From the NCBI RefSeq assembly GCF_011440275.1, contig NZ_JAAOIV010000003.1:186001-250000 (forward strand): a stretch of DNA of 64,000 nucleotides, in the 5' to 3' direction. The position numbers and the translations under genes are program-made. Position 1 is the stretch's first letter. Every line of letters begins with the position of its first letter. Below are positions 30,563 to 38,433 of this stretch, piece after piece. The notes beneath the pieces are model-generated. The model was not told the origin of the DNA and searched no databases. It saw only the letters and a list, made by a program, of their open reading frames with translations. This stretch comes from Metallococcus carri (lineage in GTDB: Bacteria > Actinomycetota > Actinomycetes > Actinomycetales > Dermatophilaceae).

Positions 30563-30928
30563 TCAATCCCACTCGAGGCCGCCGCGCCGCCATACATAGG
30601 CGTAGGCGACGAAGACGGTCAGGATGAACAGCACCATCTCGATCAGCGCGAACAGTCCCATCCGGTCGAAGGCAACCGCGAACGGATAGAGGAAGACCGA
30701 CTCGATGTCGAAGACGATGAACAGCATCGCCGTCAGGTAGTACTTGATCGGCACGCGACCGCCACCCTCGGCGTGCGGCGAGGGCTGGATGCCGCACTCG
30801 TAGGCGTCGGCCTTGGCGCGGTTGTAGCGCTTCGGACCGGCCAGCGCACCGGCGACGACCGAGAAGGCCGCGAAACCCAGACCGATCGCTGCGAAGAACA
30901 GCAGCGGACCGTAGGAGTAGTTGGTCAT
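30563..30928 (-). CDS. nuoA: NADH-quinone oxidoreductase subunit A
   Basis: 121 aa, three helices. Typical NuoA loop ADAYECGIQPSPHAEGGGRV and helix KYYLTAMLFIVFDIESVFLYP with the acidic pair. ATG 30928 has AAGGAG about a dozen bases upstream; the frame extends a little further but has no better start. First nuo gene; 49 bp separate it from menJ. Confidence 0.95.
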   Translation of the reverse strand: MTNYSYGPLLFFAAIGLGFAAFSVVAGALAGPKRYNRAKADAYECGIQPSPHAEGGGRVPIKYYLTAMLFIVFDIESVFLYPFAVAFDRMGLFALIEMVLFILTVFVAYAYVWRRGGLEWD

Positions 30929-30977
30929 CGGGGGGCCGACTCCTTCCTCGCCGAAGCGTGCGCACACATGGTATTCA

Positions 30978-32264
30978 TCACGCCGCCGGCGTCACCTTCG
31001 ACAGTATGGCGAGCAGCCGGTCGTCGGCCTTGCCGCCGTGCTCGTCGCCCAGGTTGGCCATCACCTTGAGCAGGAAGCGCATCATCGTCTGGCGCGGCAG
31101 GCCGTATTTCACCGCGAGCCGCATGACCTCGGGGTTGCCGATCATCCGGGCGAACCAGCGGCCCATCGTGTAGTAACCGCCGAGCGCGTCCTTCATGACG
31201 CCCGGGTAGGAGCGCAGCACCCGTTCGCGGCCCTCGTCGTCGGCGCGGGCGAAGGCCTGGGCGATGACCTCGGCGGCCAGCCGCCCGGACTCCATCGCAT
31301 AGGCGATGCCCTCGCCGTTGAACGGGTTGACCATGCCGCCCGCGTCACCGACCAGCAGCAGCCCGTCAGCATAGTGCGGCTGGCGGTTGAAGCCCATCGG
31401 CAGCGCAGCCCCGCGGATCGGGCCGGTGATGGTCTCATCGGAATAGGTCCACTCGGCCGGCATGGTGGCGACCCAGCGCTTCATGACGTCCTTGTAGTCG
31501 GTGCGACCGAAGGCCGTGGAGGTGTTGAGGATGCCGAGGCCGACATTGCTGGTGCCGTCGCCGACACCGAAGATCCAGCCATAACCGGGCAGCAGGATCT
31601 TGTTGCCGTCCTGGTCGGTGGACCACAGCTCGAGCCAGGACTCGAGGTAGTCGTCGTCGTGGCGCGGGCTGGTGTAGTAGGCGCGGACCGCGACGCCGAG
31701 CGGCCGGTCCTCGCGCTTCTCCCGGCCCATCGCGAGCGAGAGCCGGGAGGAATTGCCATCCGCGGCGACCACCAGCGGGGCGCGGAACTCGCGGGTCTCG
31801 CCGGTGGCGCGGCCCTCGGCATTCATCACCTTGGCCTCGACCCCGGCGATCCGGCCGCCGTCGAGCATCGGTGCGACGACATTCATGCCCTGCAGCAGCC
31901 GCGCGCCGTGCTTGACCGCGTGCTGGGCAAGGATGTCATCGAAGTCCTGGCGGGTGCGGACCAGGCCGTAGGGCGGGAAGCTCGCGTTCTCCGGCCAGTC
32001 CAGTTGCAGTCGCATGCCGCCGCCGATGATCCGCAGGCCCTTGTTGCGAATCCAGCCGTCCTCCTCGGGCGTCGGGACGCCGAGGGTGACCAGTTCGCGG
32101 ACCGCGCGCGGGGTGAGCCCATCACCGCAGACCTTCTCGCGCGGGAAGTGGGTCTTCTCCAGCAGCAGGACGTCGAGTCCGGACATCGCGAGGTATGCCG
32201 CGGTCGCCGAGCCTCCGGGTCCGGCACCGACGACGATGACGTCGGCGGTTTCAGGCTGACTCAC
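30978..32264 (-). CDS. menJ: Geranylgeranyl-reductase-family FAD protein, probable menaquinone reductase MenJ
   Basis: 428 aa. N-terminal dinucleotide fold VIVVGAGPGGSATAAYLAMS, FPREKVCGDGLTPRAVREL and the FAD-binding GLLLVGDAGGMVNPFNGEGI are all present. The family saturates isoprenoid double bonds; the mycobacterial member next to menaquinone genes (MenJ) reduces one unit of the menaquinone tail. Placement between menG and nuoA supports that role here, though reduction of another prenyl lipid cannot be excluded. GTG 32264 has GGAG upstream. A Rex-type operator lies 19-37 bp before the start, so this gene probably leads the nuo transcript. Confidence 0.85.
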   Translation of the reverse strand: MSQPETADVIVVGAGPGGSATAAYLAMSGLDVLLLEKTHFPREKVCGDGLTPRAVRELVTLGVPTPEEDGWIRNKGLRIIGGGMRLQLDWPENASFPPYGLVRTRQDFDDILAQHAVKHGARLLQGMNVVAPMLDGGRIAGVEAKVMNAEGRATGETREFRAPLVVAADGNSSRLSLAMGREKREDRPLGVAVRAYYTSPRHDDDYLESWLELWSTDQDGNKILLPGYGWIFGVGDGTSNVGLGILNTSTAFGRTDYKDVMKRWVATMPAEWTYSDETITGPIRGAALPMGFNRQPHYADGLLLVGDAGGMVNPFNGEGIAYAMESGRLAAEVIAQAFARADDEGRERVLRSYPGVMKDALGGYYTMGRWFARMIGNPEVMRLAVKYGLPRQTMMRFLLKVMANLGDEHGGKADDRLLAILSKVTPAA

Positions 32265-32282
32265 GGTGCTCCCTCGTCCTGC

Positions 32283-32301
32283 TTGTGAAGGCGTTCACTA
32301 A
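32283..32301. promoter_or_regulatory. Rex-type redox operator upstream of menJ-nuo
   Basis: TTGTGAAGGCGTTCACTAA matches the actinobacterial Rex operator pattern TTGTGAA-N4-TTCACAA with one mismatch (T for A near the end). It sits just downstream of a TAGAGT box (32314-32309, minus strand), where Rex bound at low NADH/NAD ratio would block transcription. Rex control of nuo is known in Streptomyces; binding here is inferred. Confidence 0.75.
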
Positions 32302-32308
32302 CTGCGGC

Positions 32309-32314
32309 ACTCTA
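32309..32314 (-). promoter_or_regulatory. -10 box of the menJ-nuo promoter
   Basis: Minus strand CATAGAGT gives TAGAGT. The start point would fall near 32302, at the edge of the Rex-type palindrome. No convincing -35 is seen about 17 bases upstream (AGGTCG). Confidence 0.4.
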
Positions 32315-32349
32315 TGCCCCGCCGCGCCGAACGACCTACTAAGGCCCAC

Positions 32350-33048
32350 CTAACCCACACCCTTGGTTCCCCGGTGCAGCGCGACGATGCCGCCGGTCAA
32401 ATTGCGCCATTCGACCTGCGACCAGCCGGCGTCCTGCAGGACCGCACCGAGACCGGCCTGGTCCGGCCAGGCAGCGATCGACTCGGCCAGATAGACATAG
32501 GAGGGCGCGTTGCTGCCGGTGCGGGCCGCGACCTTGGGCAGCGCGGTCATCAGGTATTCGGAGTAGATCTTGCGAAAGAGCGGCTGCGTCGGGGTCGAGA
32601 ACTCGCAGATCACCACGCGCCCGCCGGGCTTGGTCACCCGCAGGAACTCCGCGAGCGCCCCTTGCGCGTCCACCACATTGCGCAGCCCGAAGGACATCGT
32701 CACCGCATCGAAGCTGTCGTCGGCGAAGGGCAGCCGCATCGCGTCGGCCGCGACGAACGGCAGGCCGCTCGCCTGCTTCTTGCCCTGGCGCAGCATGCCG
32801 AGCGAGAAGTCGGCGGGCACGACGTGGGCGCCCTTGGCCCGGAACGGCAGCGAGGAGGTGCCGGTGCCGGCGGCGATGTCGAGCACGCGCTGCCCCGGCT
32901 GGGGGTCGACCGCGCGCAGGACCTCGGTGCGCCAGCGGCGGTCCTGCCCGAAGGACATGATGTCGTTGGTGAGGTCGTAGCGCGGCGCCACGTCGTCGAA
33001 CATCCGGGCGACGTCCTGGGGCTGCTTGTCGAGACTGGCGCGGTTCAT
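32350..33048 (-). CDS. menG: Demethylmenaquinone methyltransferase
   Basis: 232 aa. SAM-dependent last step of menaquinone synthesis. Family features: [37 protein letters not shown], the SAM motif [15 protein letters not shown] and [12 protein letters not shown] 33048 is chosen because MNRASLDK is the usual N-terminus; an in-frame ATG at 33057 is possible. Upstream of menJ with an 85-bp gap that holds the Rex-type site, so menG may have its own promoter in the 67-bp divergent gap with menF. Confidence 0.95.
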   Translation of the reverse strand: MNRASLDKQPQDVARMFDDVAPRYDLTNDIMSFGQDRRWRTEVLRAVDPQPGQRVLDIAAGTGTSSLPFRAKGAHVVPADFSLGMLRQGKKQASGLPFVAADAMRLPFADDSFDAVTMSFGLRNVVDAQGALAEFLRVTKPGGRVVICEFSTPTQPLFRKIYSEYLMTALPKVAARTGSNAPSYVYLAESIAAWPDQAGLGAVLQDAGWSQVEWRNLTGGIVALHRGTKGVG

Positions 33049-33115
33049 GATCCTCATCCTCGCGTATGCCGGGTGCCGCCCGCACCTGCGCTACCGCGGC
33101 GTAGGCTCATCGGCT

Positions 33116-34393
33116 GTGACCTTGCCCGTCCTCGATGCCGCACCCACTCTGGTCGCGCGCACCACTCGCATCGACGACCCCGGTGACCTCACCCGGTTGC
33201 TGCCCGCCGATGCCGCCCCTCATGACCTGTTGTGCTGGATCCGTCGTGGTGAAGGCGTCGTCGGGTGGGGTCGCGCGGCCACGCTGACCGCGACCGGACC
33301 GGACCGGTTCGCCGAGGCCAGCGCGTGGTGGCAGGGCGTTGCCGCACACGCGGTGGTGCGCCGTGAGCTGGACCTGCCCGGCACCGGCCTGGTCGCCTTC
33401 GGCACCTTCGCGTTCAGCCGCCGCTCCGGCCAGTCCAGCACGCTGGTCGTGCCCTCGACGATCGTCGGTCGGCGCGACGGGACCGCCTGGGTGACCCAGA
33501 TCGCCGGCTCGGCCCGACTGCCGCGCACCGTCTCGCTGCCCGCACCTGCCGAGGCGGCCTCGCCGGGCGAGGTGGCGATGCGTGATGGTTCGCTGTCACG
33601 CGCCGAGTGGGTGGCTGCGGTGGGTCGCTCCGTGGAGCTGATCCGTGCGGGCGAACTCGACAAGGTCGTCATGGCCCGCGATGTGCACGCCGTCGGGGCC
33701 GACCCGATCGACCCGAGATACCTACTCGGGCGACTGGCGTCGGCATACGACAACACCTGGACGTTCAGCGTGGACGGCATGCTGGGGGCGACTCCCGAGC
33801 TGCTCGTGCGCCGCGAGAAGGGACTGGTGACCTCGCGGATCCTGGCCGGCACCATCCGGCGCACGGGCGACGACGAGCACGATCTGGCGCTCGCCGCGGG
33901 GCTGGCGCGCTCCTCGAAGGACTTGGAGGAGCACGAATATGCGGTGCGCTCGGTCGCCGAGGCGCTGCGGCCGCACTGCTCGTCGATGAACGTGCCGGAG
34001 TCGCCGTTTGTGCTGCATCTGCCCAATGTGATGCACCTGGCGACCGATGTGGCCGGCGTCGCCGGCGACGAGGCGACCTCGCTCGAGCTCGCCGCGGCGC
34101 TGCACCCGTCGGCGGCGGTGTGCGGCACGCCCACGATGCGCGCGGCGCAGGTGATCGAGGACCTCGAGCACATGGATCGCGGGCGGTATGCCGGGCCGGT
34201 CGGCTGGCTCGACACCGACGGCGACGGCGAGTGGGGCATTGCCTTGCGGTCGGGCATGCTGGACGCCGAAAACCCTTGTGGCATCAGGCTTTTCGCCGGT
34301 TGCGGCATTGTCGCGGGCTCGGAGCCGGAGGCCGAGCTGGCCGAGTCCGACGCCAAGCTACTGCCGATGAGGTCGGCGCTCGGGGCGGTGTGA
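33116..34393 (+). CDS. menF: Isochorismate synthase
   Basis: 425 aa. Converts chorismate to isochorismate, first step of menaquinone synthesis. Chorismate-binding domain motifs: GELDKVVMARDVHAVG with the general-base lysine, TSRILAGTIRRTGDDEHD, HLATDVAGVAGDEATSLELA, and GCGIVAGSEPEAELAESDAK. Siderophore-type isochorismate synthases share the fold, but the menG neighbour argues for menaquinone. GTG 33116 lies eight bases after TAGGCT (33102-33107), a leaderless layout. Confidence 0.92.
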   Translation: MTLPVLDAAPTLVARTTRIDDPGDLTRLLPADAAPHDLLCWIRRGEGVVGWGRAATLTATGPDRFAEASAWWQGVAAHAVVRRELDLPGTGLVAFGTFAFSRRSGQSSTLVVPSTIVGRRDGTAWVTQIAGSARLPRTVSLPAPAEAASPGEVAMRDGSLSRAEWVAAVGRSVELIRAGELDKVVMARDVHAVGADPIDPRYLLGRLASAYDNTWTFSVDGMLGATPELLVRREKGLVTSRILAGTIRRTGDDEHDLALAAGLARSSKDLEEHEYAVRSVAEALRPHCSSMNVPESPFVLHLPNVMHLATDVAGVAGDEATSLELAAALHPSAAVCGTPTMRAAQVIEDLEHMDRGRYAGPVGWLDTDGDGEWGIALRSGMLDAENPCGIRLFAGCGIVAGSEPEAELAESDAKLLPMRSALGAV

Positions 34394-34902
34394 TGCCTCG
34401 CCTGCTGGTGGTGCACCACACTCCGACGCGGTCACTGACCGCGTTGCTCGACCAGGTGCTCGCCGGCGCCGGTGACGATGCGATCGAGGGGGTCGAGGTC
34501 GTCGCCCGGCCGGCGCTGGAGGCCACCGCCGACGATGTGCTCGCGGCCGATGGTTATGTCCTCGGCACCTCGGCGAACTTCGGCTATATGTCCGGCGCGC
34601 TCAAGCACTTCTTCGACACGACCTTCCTGCGGGTCGGCGGGTCGCTGTCCGACGACGGCTCGCCTGGCTCGGGTTTGGGCGGCTCCAGCTCGGGCGGGGC
34701 GACCAGTGGCCGGCCGTTCGGGCTGTTCGTGCACGGCCGCTACGACACCACCGGTGCGATCCGGTCGGTGCTGTCGATCACCGGTGCGCTCGGCTGGCGT
34801 CAGGTGCGAGACGTGCTCGACGTTGTCGGTGACGTGGACGAGCAGGCGCGCGAGGCGGCATACGACCTCGGCGGCACCGTCGCGGCCCTCCTCGCCGACT
34901 AA
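34393..34902 (+). CDS. Flavodoxin-fold oxidoreductase family protein
   Basis: 169 aa. Resembles FMN-dependent NAD(P)H oxidoreductases of the WrbA/flavodoxin type: N-terminal LLVVHHTPTRSLTALLDQVL (phosphate-binding loop), YVLGTSANFGYMSGALKHFFDTTFL (the flavin-contact region), and a Gly/Ser-rich loop GSGLGGSSSGGATSGRPFG. TGATG overlap with menF suggests co-expression; a role in quinone reduction is possible but not shown. Specific function unknown. Confidence 0.75.
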   Translation: MPRLLVVHHTPTRSLTALLDQVLAGAGDDAIEGVEVVARPALEATADDVLAADGYVLGTSANFGYMSGALKHFFDTTFLRVGGSLSDDGSPGSGLGGSSSGGATSGRPFGLFVHGRYDTTGAIRSVLSITGALGWRQVRDVLDVVGDVDEQAREAAYDLGGTVAALLAD

Positions 34903-35598
34903 CTAGAAGTCTCCCCCGCCGAAATCGCCCCCGCCAAAGCCGGAGTCGAAACCGCCACTGTCGAAGCCCGTGCTGTCGTATCCGGCCGAGCCGTCGTCCG
35001 CGAAGGTGGACTGGTCGCTGGCCGACATGTCGGACCCGGCGTCTTGAGTGGCGTCGTCCTGCTGGTCGCCGGAGTTGTCACCGGTGTCGCTGCTGACATC
35101 GCCGCCGTCGTTGTCGTCGAACATCTCCTGGGCGATAGCCGTGCCGATGAACGAGCCGGCCACCGAAGCGAGCAGCATGCCGCCGATACCCATGCCGATG
35201 CCGCCCATCCCCATCCCGCCGCCCACGCCCATGCCGCGCCCGCCGAAAATCTGGGTCAGGCTGCCCGGGCGCTGCATCTCGACCCGGGTCGCGCTGCGAG
35301 CCAGATCGGCCGCCGAGTCGCTCTGCGGTCGATCAGCTGGCGAGGCCTGGCTCAAGGCCTGCAGCACCTGTTGACGTTGCTGCGGGGTGAGCTGGGAGAA
35401 GGCCTCCTGGTGGGCTTGCTCGATCTTGTCCGGTGGAGCGGTCCTCAGCAGGTATTGGTAGCGCTCGATCGCACGCTGGTCAGCATCGCCCGGCGTCGAA
35501 CTCGGTTGCGGTGCGCCCGGTTTCGCCATGGCTGGTCCGGGGCTGCGGTCGGCGCGAGGTTCCTGAGAACGGCCGAAGATGCGATCGAAGAACGACAT
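34903..35598 (-). CDS. Hypothetical protein with Gly/Met-rich segment and acidic Gly-rich tail
   Basis: 231 aa, no family assigned. N-terminal MSFFDRIFGRSQE, a helical central part (residues ~45-105, e.g. AHQEAFSQLTPQQRQQVLQA), a Gly/Met stretch GGRGMGVGGGMGMGGIGMGI, one possible membrane segment (MLLASVAGSFIGTAIA), and a disordered acidic tail ending in FDSGFGGGDFGGGDF. ATG 35598 is preferred over an upstream GTG at 35607. Composition is like known chromosomal neighbours, so it is probably the last core gene before the island. Convergent with the flavodoxin gene. Confidence 0.7.
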   Translation of the reverse strand: MSFFDRIFGRSQEPRADRSPGPAMAKPGAPQPSSTPGDADQRAIERYQYLLRTAPPDKIEQAHQEAFSQLTPQQRQQVLQALSQASPADRPQSDSAADLARSATRVEMQRPGSLTQIFGGRGMGVGGGMGMGGIGMGIGGMLLASVAGSFIGTAIAQEMFDDNDGGDVSSDTGDNSGDQQDDATQDAGSDMSASDQSTFADDGSAGYDSTGFDSGGFDSGFGGGDFGGGDF

Positions 35599-35607
35599 GC
35601 GACTCAC

Positions 35608-36111
35608 TCTGCCACGTCGTCCCGTGCGGTGGCTCGTGTCAGCGTCACCGGCTCGCGGATATGCCGAGTATCGCCGCCGAGCTCCGGCGTCGTATTCAAT
35701 GGCCTTTCAGGTAAGCCATCGAGCTCGTTGAACGGAGCCAGCATCGCTGTCAAGAACGGCACTGCGCCCATTCAGAGGCCAACACCGGCGTGTTCCCCGC
35801 ATCCGACGTCTCGGTCTTCCCCTCGCGCAGATCGCCTGGCCGAAATAAGACGAACATGTCGTCTTGAAGGTCATCCCCCCAATGCCCCTCATGCTCCCGA
35901 AATTTCGCGAGGGGGCGTGGCGGCATCACCTGCACCGTTCCGGCGGCAAATGAGAAGTTTCGAGCAGGAAGGTCAGTGAGCAGGGGTTATCAGACAGTCT
36001 TCGTCGACATGTCCTCAGGGGGTCTCCCGCCTGCTCGAAACGATCGATTCGGAACGCGAGTCCGGTGTTGCAGGGATGCGACGGGTCTGCGCCGCACGGC
36101 CGAGCCCGACA
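35608..36111. other. 504-bp gap with no assignable gene; island left flank
   Basis: Composition is more A+T-rich than the neighbouring operons. The clearest open stretch is on the minus strand, 35750-35935 (61 codons from ATG, with residues such as FREHEGHWGDDLQDDMFVLF); it could be a remnant but matches nothing I recognise. A 12-bp inverted pair GTTTCGAGCAGG (35957-35968) / CCTGCTCGAAAC (36030-36041) encloses 61 bp. No promoter or RNA gene is convincing. Confidence 0.5.
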
Positions 36112-36930
36112 TCAGTCGGTTCCGTGGAGGTAGAGCAGACCCTCGCCCCGATCGCTCTCGCCACCCTCGAACGCATCGGTCGCTGTGATCAGCTCGGTGA
36201 GCGCCGCCGGTGTCGTACGCACCTGCTCGTACGCGTCCCTCCCGAGACTGACCACGGATGCTCGGACGTTTTCCCACACGTCGTCGCTGACCCAACCCAT
36301 CGCCACCTCAGCGGCTGTCATGTGATCGGATGAATCGAGGTCGTCGACCAGTAGTCGCATGCGTGCGGTGAACTTGTCGGCTTCCTCCGACGACAGGAGA
36401 AGGGCGCCGGTCTCGTTGTCGCTGGTCGCGGCAATGAGGCCCCAGAATCGCTCGACTGACATCGCACACCGTGCGCGATGGACTCGAAGCTGCGGCACGG
36501 CCCCTGGCCCAGGGTCTACACCGCCGGCTGCGAGCCACTCGATCTCCCGCTTGGTCCTCTTCAGCGCGGTAGGAGGTGGGTCGTCCACGGTGTGCGATAA
36601 AGCCACCAGGACGGCCTCGATGGTGGAGACCAGCCGCAGTCCGACCTGCGGACCGACCGGAAGCTCCGAGAAGTGGTCAGCACCGAGGTTCAGGTCGGCG
36701 TACCACCAGTCCCCGTCGAGCTTCAGACCGCTCGATGCCGGCTTCTCCGAGAGGAACACATCCAACTGCAACCTTCGGTTGCGGCGACCGGCCCAGACGG
36801 TCCACCCGTCGTCCAGGCGCGAGTGTTCGGTGATGATCGCCGCACGCGCCTGGAGGAGGCGTCTGACTTCCTTTGGCGGGCCACCGTTCCTGCCCCCGTA
36901 TGGGTCGTAGTGCTGGACGAAGAAGCTCAC
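36112..36930 (-). CDS. Hypothetical protein with DUF4240-like C-terminal domain
   Basis: 272 aa from GTG 36930 (a GTG three codons earlier is possible). The C-terminal ~115 residues (from MSVERFWGLIAATSDNETGA, with WVSDDVWENVRASVVSLGRD) resemble DUF4240 proteins, which often start with a similar FWxLI segment. The N-terminal ~155 residues (SFFVQHYDPYGGRNGGPP, GDWWYADLNLGADHFSELP, TVDDPPPTALKRTKREIEWL) are a separate domain I do not recognise. DUF4240 and similar small proteins are frequent in toxin-immunity neighbourhoods; with an RHS fragment nearby, an orphan immunity role is conceivable but unproven. Confidence 0.6.
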   Translation of the reverse strand: MSFFVQHYDPYGGRNGGPPKEVRRLLQARAAIITEHSRLDDGWTVWAGRRNRRLQLDVFLSEKPASSGLKLDGDWWYADLNLGADHFSELPVGPQVGLRLVSTIEAVLVALSHTVDDPPPTALKRTKREIEWLAAGGVDPGPGAVPQLRVHRARCAMSVERFWGLIAATSDNETGALLLSSEEADKFTARMRLLVDDLDSSDHMTAAEVAMGWVSDDVWENVRASVVSLGRDAYEQVRTTPAALTELITATDAFEGGESDRGEGLLYLHGTD

Positions 36931-36947
36931 ACCGATCACGGTAGCGA

Positions 36948-37061
36948 CTAGCTGTACTGACCCGCCAGGTTGGGCACGCGGTCGGCGGGTGAAGCGCTGT
37001 TGAGTGCGGTGTGGCCGCGGTCGTAATTGTAGGTGTGCAGGAAGGCGGGGAACGCGGCGAT
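36948..37061 (-). pseudogene. IS481-family transposase remnant (C-terminal 37 residues)
   Basis: Encodes AFPAFLHTYNYDRGHTALNS followed by ASPADRVPNLAGQYS and a TAG stop, the C-terminal end of IS481-type DDE transposases. It is cut exactly at the left inverted repeat of the IS3-family element (37062). No start, no catalytic residues; inactive. Confidence 0.85.
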
Positions 37062-37130
37062 GGGACTGCTGCCCGGATAGGTGACATCTGATCTGTGGTG
37101 CTGAGCAGCACCACTGGAAGGATGTGCTTC

Positions 37131-37424
37131 GTGCCCAAGCCCTACCCCAAGGAGTTCCGCGAGGACGTGGTCCGGGTTGCCCGGAATCGTGACGCGGACA
37201 CCACGCTGGCTCAGATCGCGAAGGACTTCGGGATCTCTGAGTCATGCCTGACGAACTGGATGAAGAAGGCCGATATCGAGGACGGCAACGCCCCTGGGCT
37301 GACCGATGCCGATCGTGTCGAGAACCGCGAGTTGAAGAAGCGGCTGCGGCTGCTGGAGCAGGAGAACGAGGTCCTGCGCCGGGCGGCTGCGTACCTGTCG
37401 CAGGCGAACCTGCCGGGAAAATGA
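37131..37424 (+). CDS. IS3-family transposase OrfA
   Basis: 97 aa. DNA-binding OrfA with helix-turn-helix TLAQIAKDFGISESCLTNWM and a C-terminal leucine-zipper-like stretch ENRELKKRLRLLEQENEVLR. GTG 37131 is taken as start (an ATG at 37122 is alternative). The stop is embedded in AAAATGATG, where orfB begins, the usual coupling site of this family. Appears intact. Confidence 0.9.
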   Translation: MPKPYPKEFREDVVRVARNRDADTTLAQIAKDFGISESCLTNWMKKADIEDGNAPGLTDADRVENRELKKRLRLLEQENEVLRRAAAYLSQANLPGK

Positions 37425-37872
37425 TGTACCCGCTCGTCCGTGAGCTGGCCGCTGCCGATGCCCCTGTGCGGGTGCCGGTCGCGGTGACGTGTCGGGTACT
37501 GAAGATCGCTCGCCAGCCCTACTACCGCTGGCTGCGGGTGAGGACGTGGTCGGCTGCATCGTGCACAGCGATCGGGGCAGCCAGTTCCGCAGCCGGAAGT
37601 TCGTGCGCGCGATCAACCGCCACCAGATGGTCGGATCGATGGGCCGCGTCGGTGCCTGCGGCGACAACGCCGCGATGGAATCCTTCTTCAGCCTGCTGCA
37701 AAAGAACGTCCTGGACCGCCGCGCCTGGGCTACCCGCGAACAGCTGCGGATCGCGATCGTGACATGGATCGAGAAGACCTACCACCGGCGCCGCAGACAT
37801 GCCGCGCTCGGACGATTGATCCCTGTGGAGCTCGGGACCATCATGACCACGCCAGCCACTCAGGCTGCGTGA
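37424..37872 (+). pseudogene. IS3-family transposase OrfB, internal deletion
   Basis: Starts normally (MYPLVRELAAADAPVRVPVA, KIARQPYYRW) but at about 37538 jumps, with a frame change, to the 3' part (GEDVVGCIVHSDRGSQFRSR, DNAAMESFFSLLQKNVLDRR). The second catalytic Asp (HSDRGSQ) and Glu (AMESFF) remain; the first Asp, normally in a WLTDIT-type motif, lies in the deleted ~500 bp. Inactive. Confidence 0.9.
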
Positions 37873-37904
37873 CCCAACCTGTCACCTATCCGTGCAGCAG
37901 TCCC

Positions 37905-38288
37905 CGAGGCGTCGCGGTCGCGTGGCACCTCGATCGTGATCGGGCCGACGTTATCGGTCAGCACGGTCTTGGTACGGGTTCCGTTGCGGGAGTTGCCGCC
38001 ATCACGACCCGCCACAGCGTGCTTGTCGTAGCCCAGGTGGTCGTTCATCTCTTCATCCAGGGCGGTTTCCAGCACCGTCTTGGTGAACAGTTTCAGCAAC
38101 CCGTCCGGGCCGGTCAGGTCATCACCCCTGGCCCGAGCAGCACGCACGAGCTGAGCGATCATCGCCCGCTCGCTCGGCAGCATCACCTCCACCGCAGCGG
38201 CTGCCTCGGCAGCCACCACGGCCTCGTCGGGAACATCACGGCCAGGATCGTCTTCAGGCGGCACGCCCGCCAGTGTTTCGGTCATCAC
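37905..38288 (-). pseudogene. IS256-family (Mutator) transposase remnant, N-terminal part
   Basis: About 128 residues beginning MTETLAGVPPEDD and including KTVLETALDEEMNDHLGYDK and TVLTDNVGPITIEVPRDRDA, the conserved N-terminal region of Mutator-type transposases. It is cut at the right end of the IS3 element right after RDRDAS. The element's outer end is probably near 38355, where on the minus strand GGGGTCTGTCCGGCGAACGG begins. The DDE core is missing. Confidence 0.88.
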
Positions 38289-38433
38289 AGACCTTCCTCA
38301 CCAACCACCACGGTCGGCGTGTCAGGCCAGTTACACCGTTCGCCGGACAGACCCCAAGGCCACCACCCGCCAGAGGTCGCCGCCTCCTCCAGGGACACCG
38401 AGCGCGCCTGTAAATTCCGAGGGTCGCCGAAGG

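Larger units (their letters stand above)
37062..37904 (+). mobile_element. Internally deleted IS3-family insertion sequence
   Basis: 843 bp bounded by 25-bp inverted repeats, left GGGACTGCTGCCCGGATAGG (continuing TGACA to 37086) and right its inverted copy 37880-37904 with one mismatch. It contains intact orfA and an orfB that has lost about 160 codons. No target duplication: the left flank is GAT inside an IS481 remnant and the right flank CGA inside an IS256-family remnant. Could only move if a full copy supplies transposase. Confidence 0.9.

Noticed and set aside
35750-35935. 61-codon minus-strand ORF
   Set aside because: No recognisable family, no Shine-Dalgarno; kept only as a remark in the gap description.
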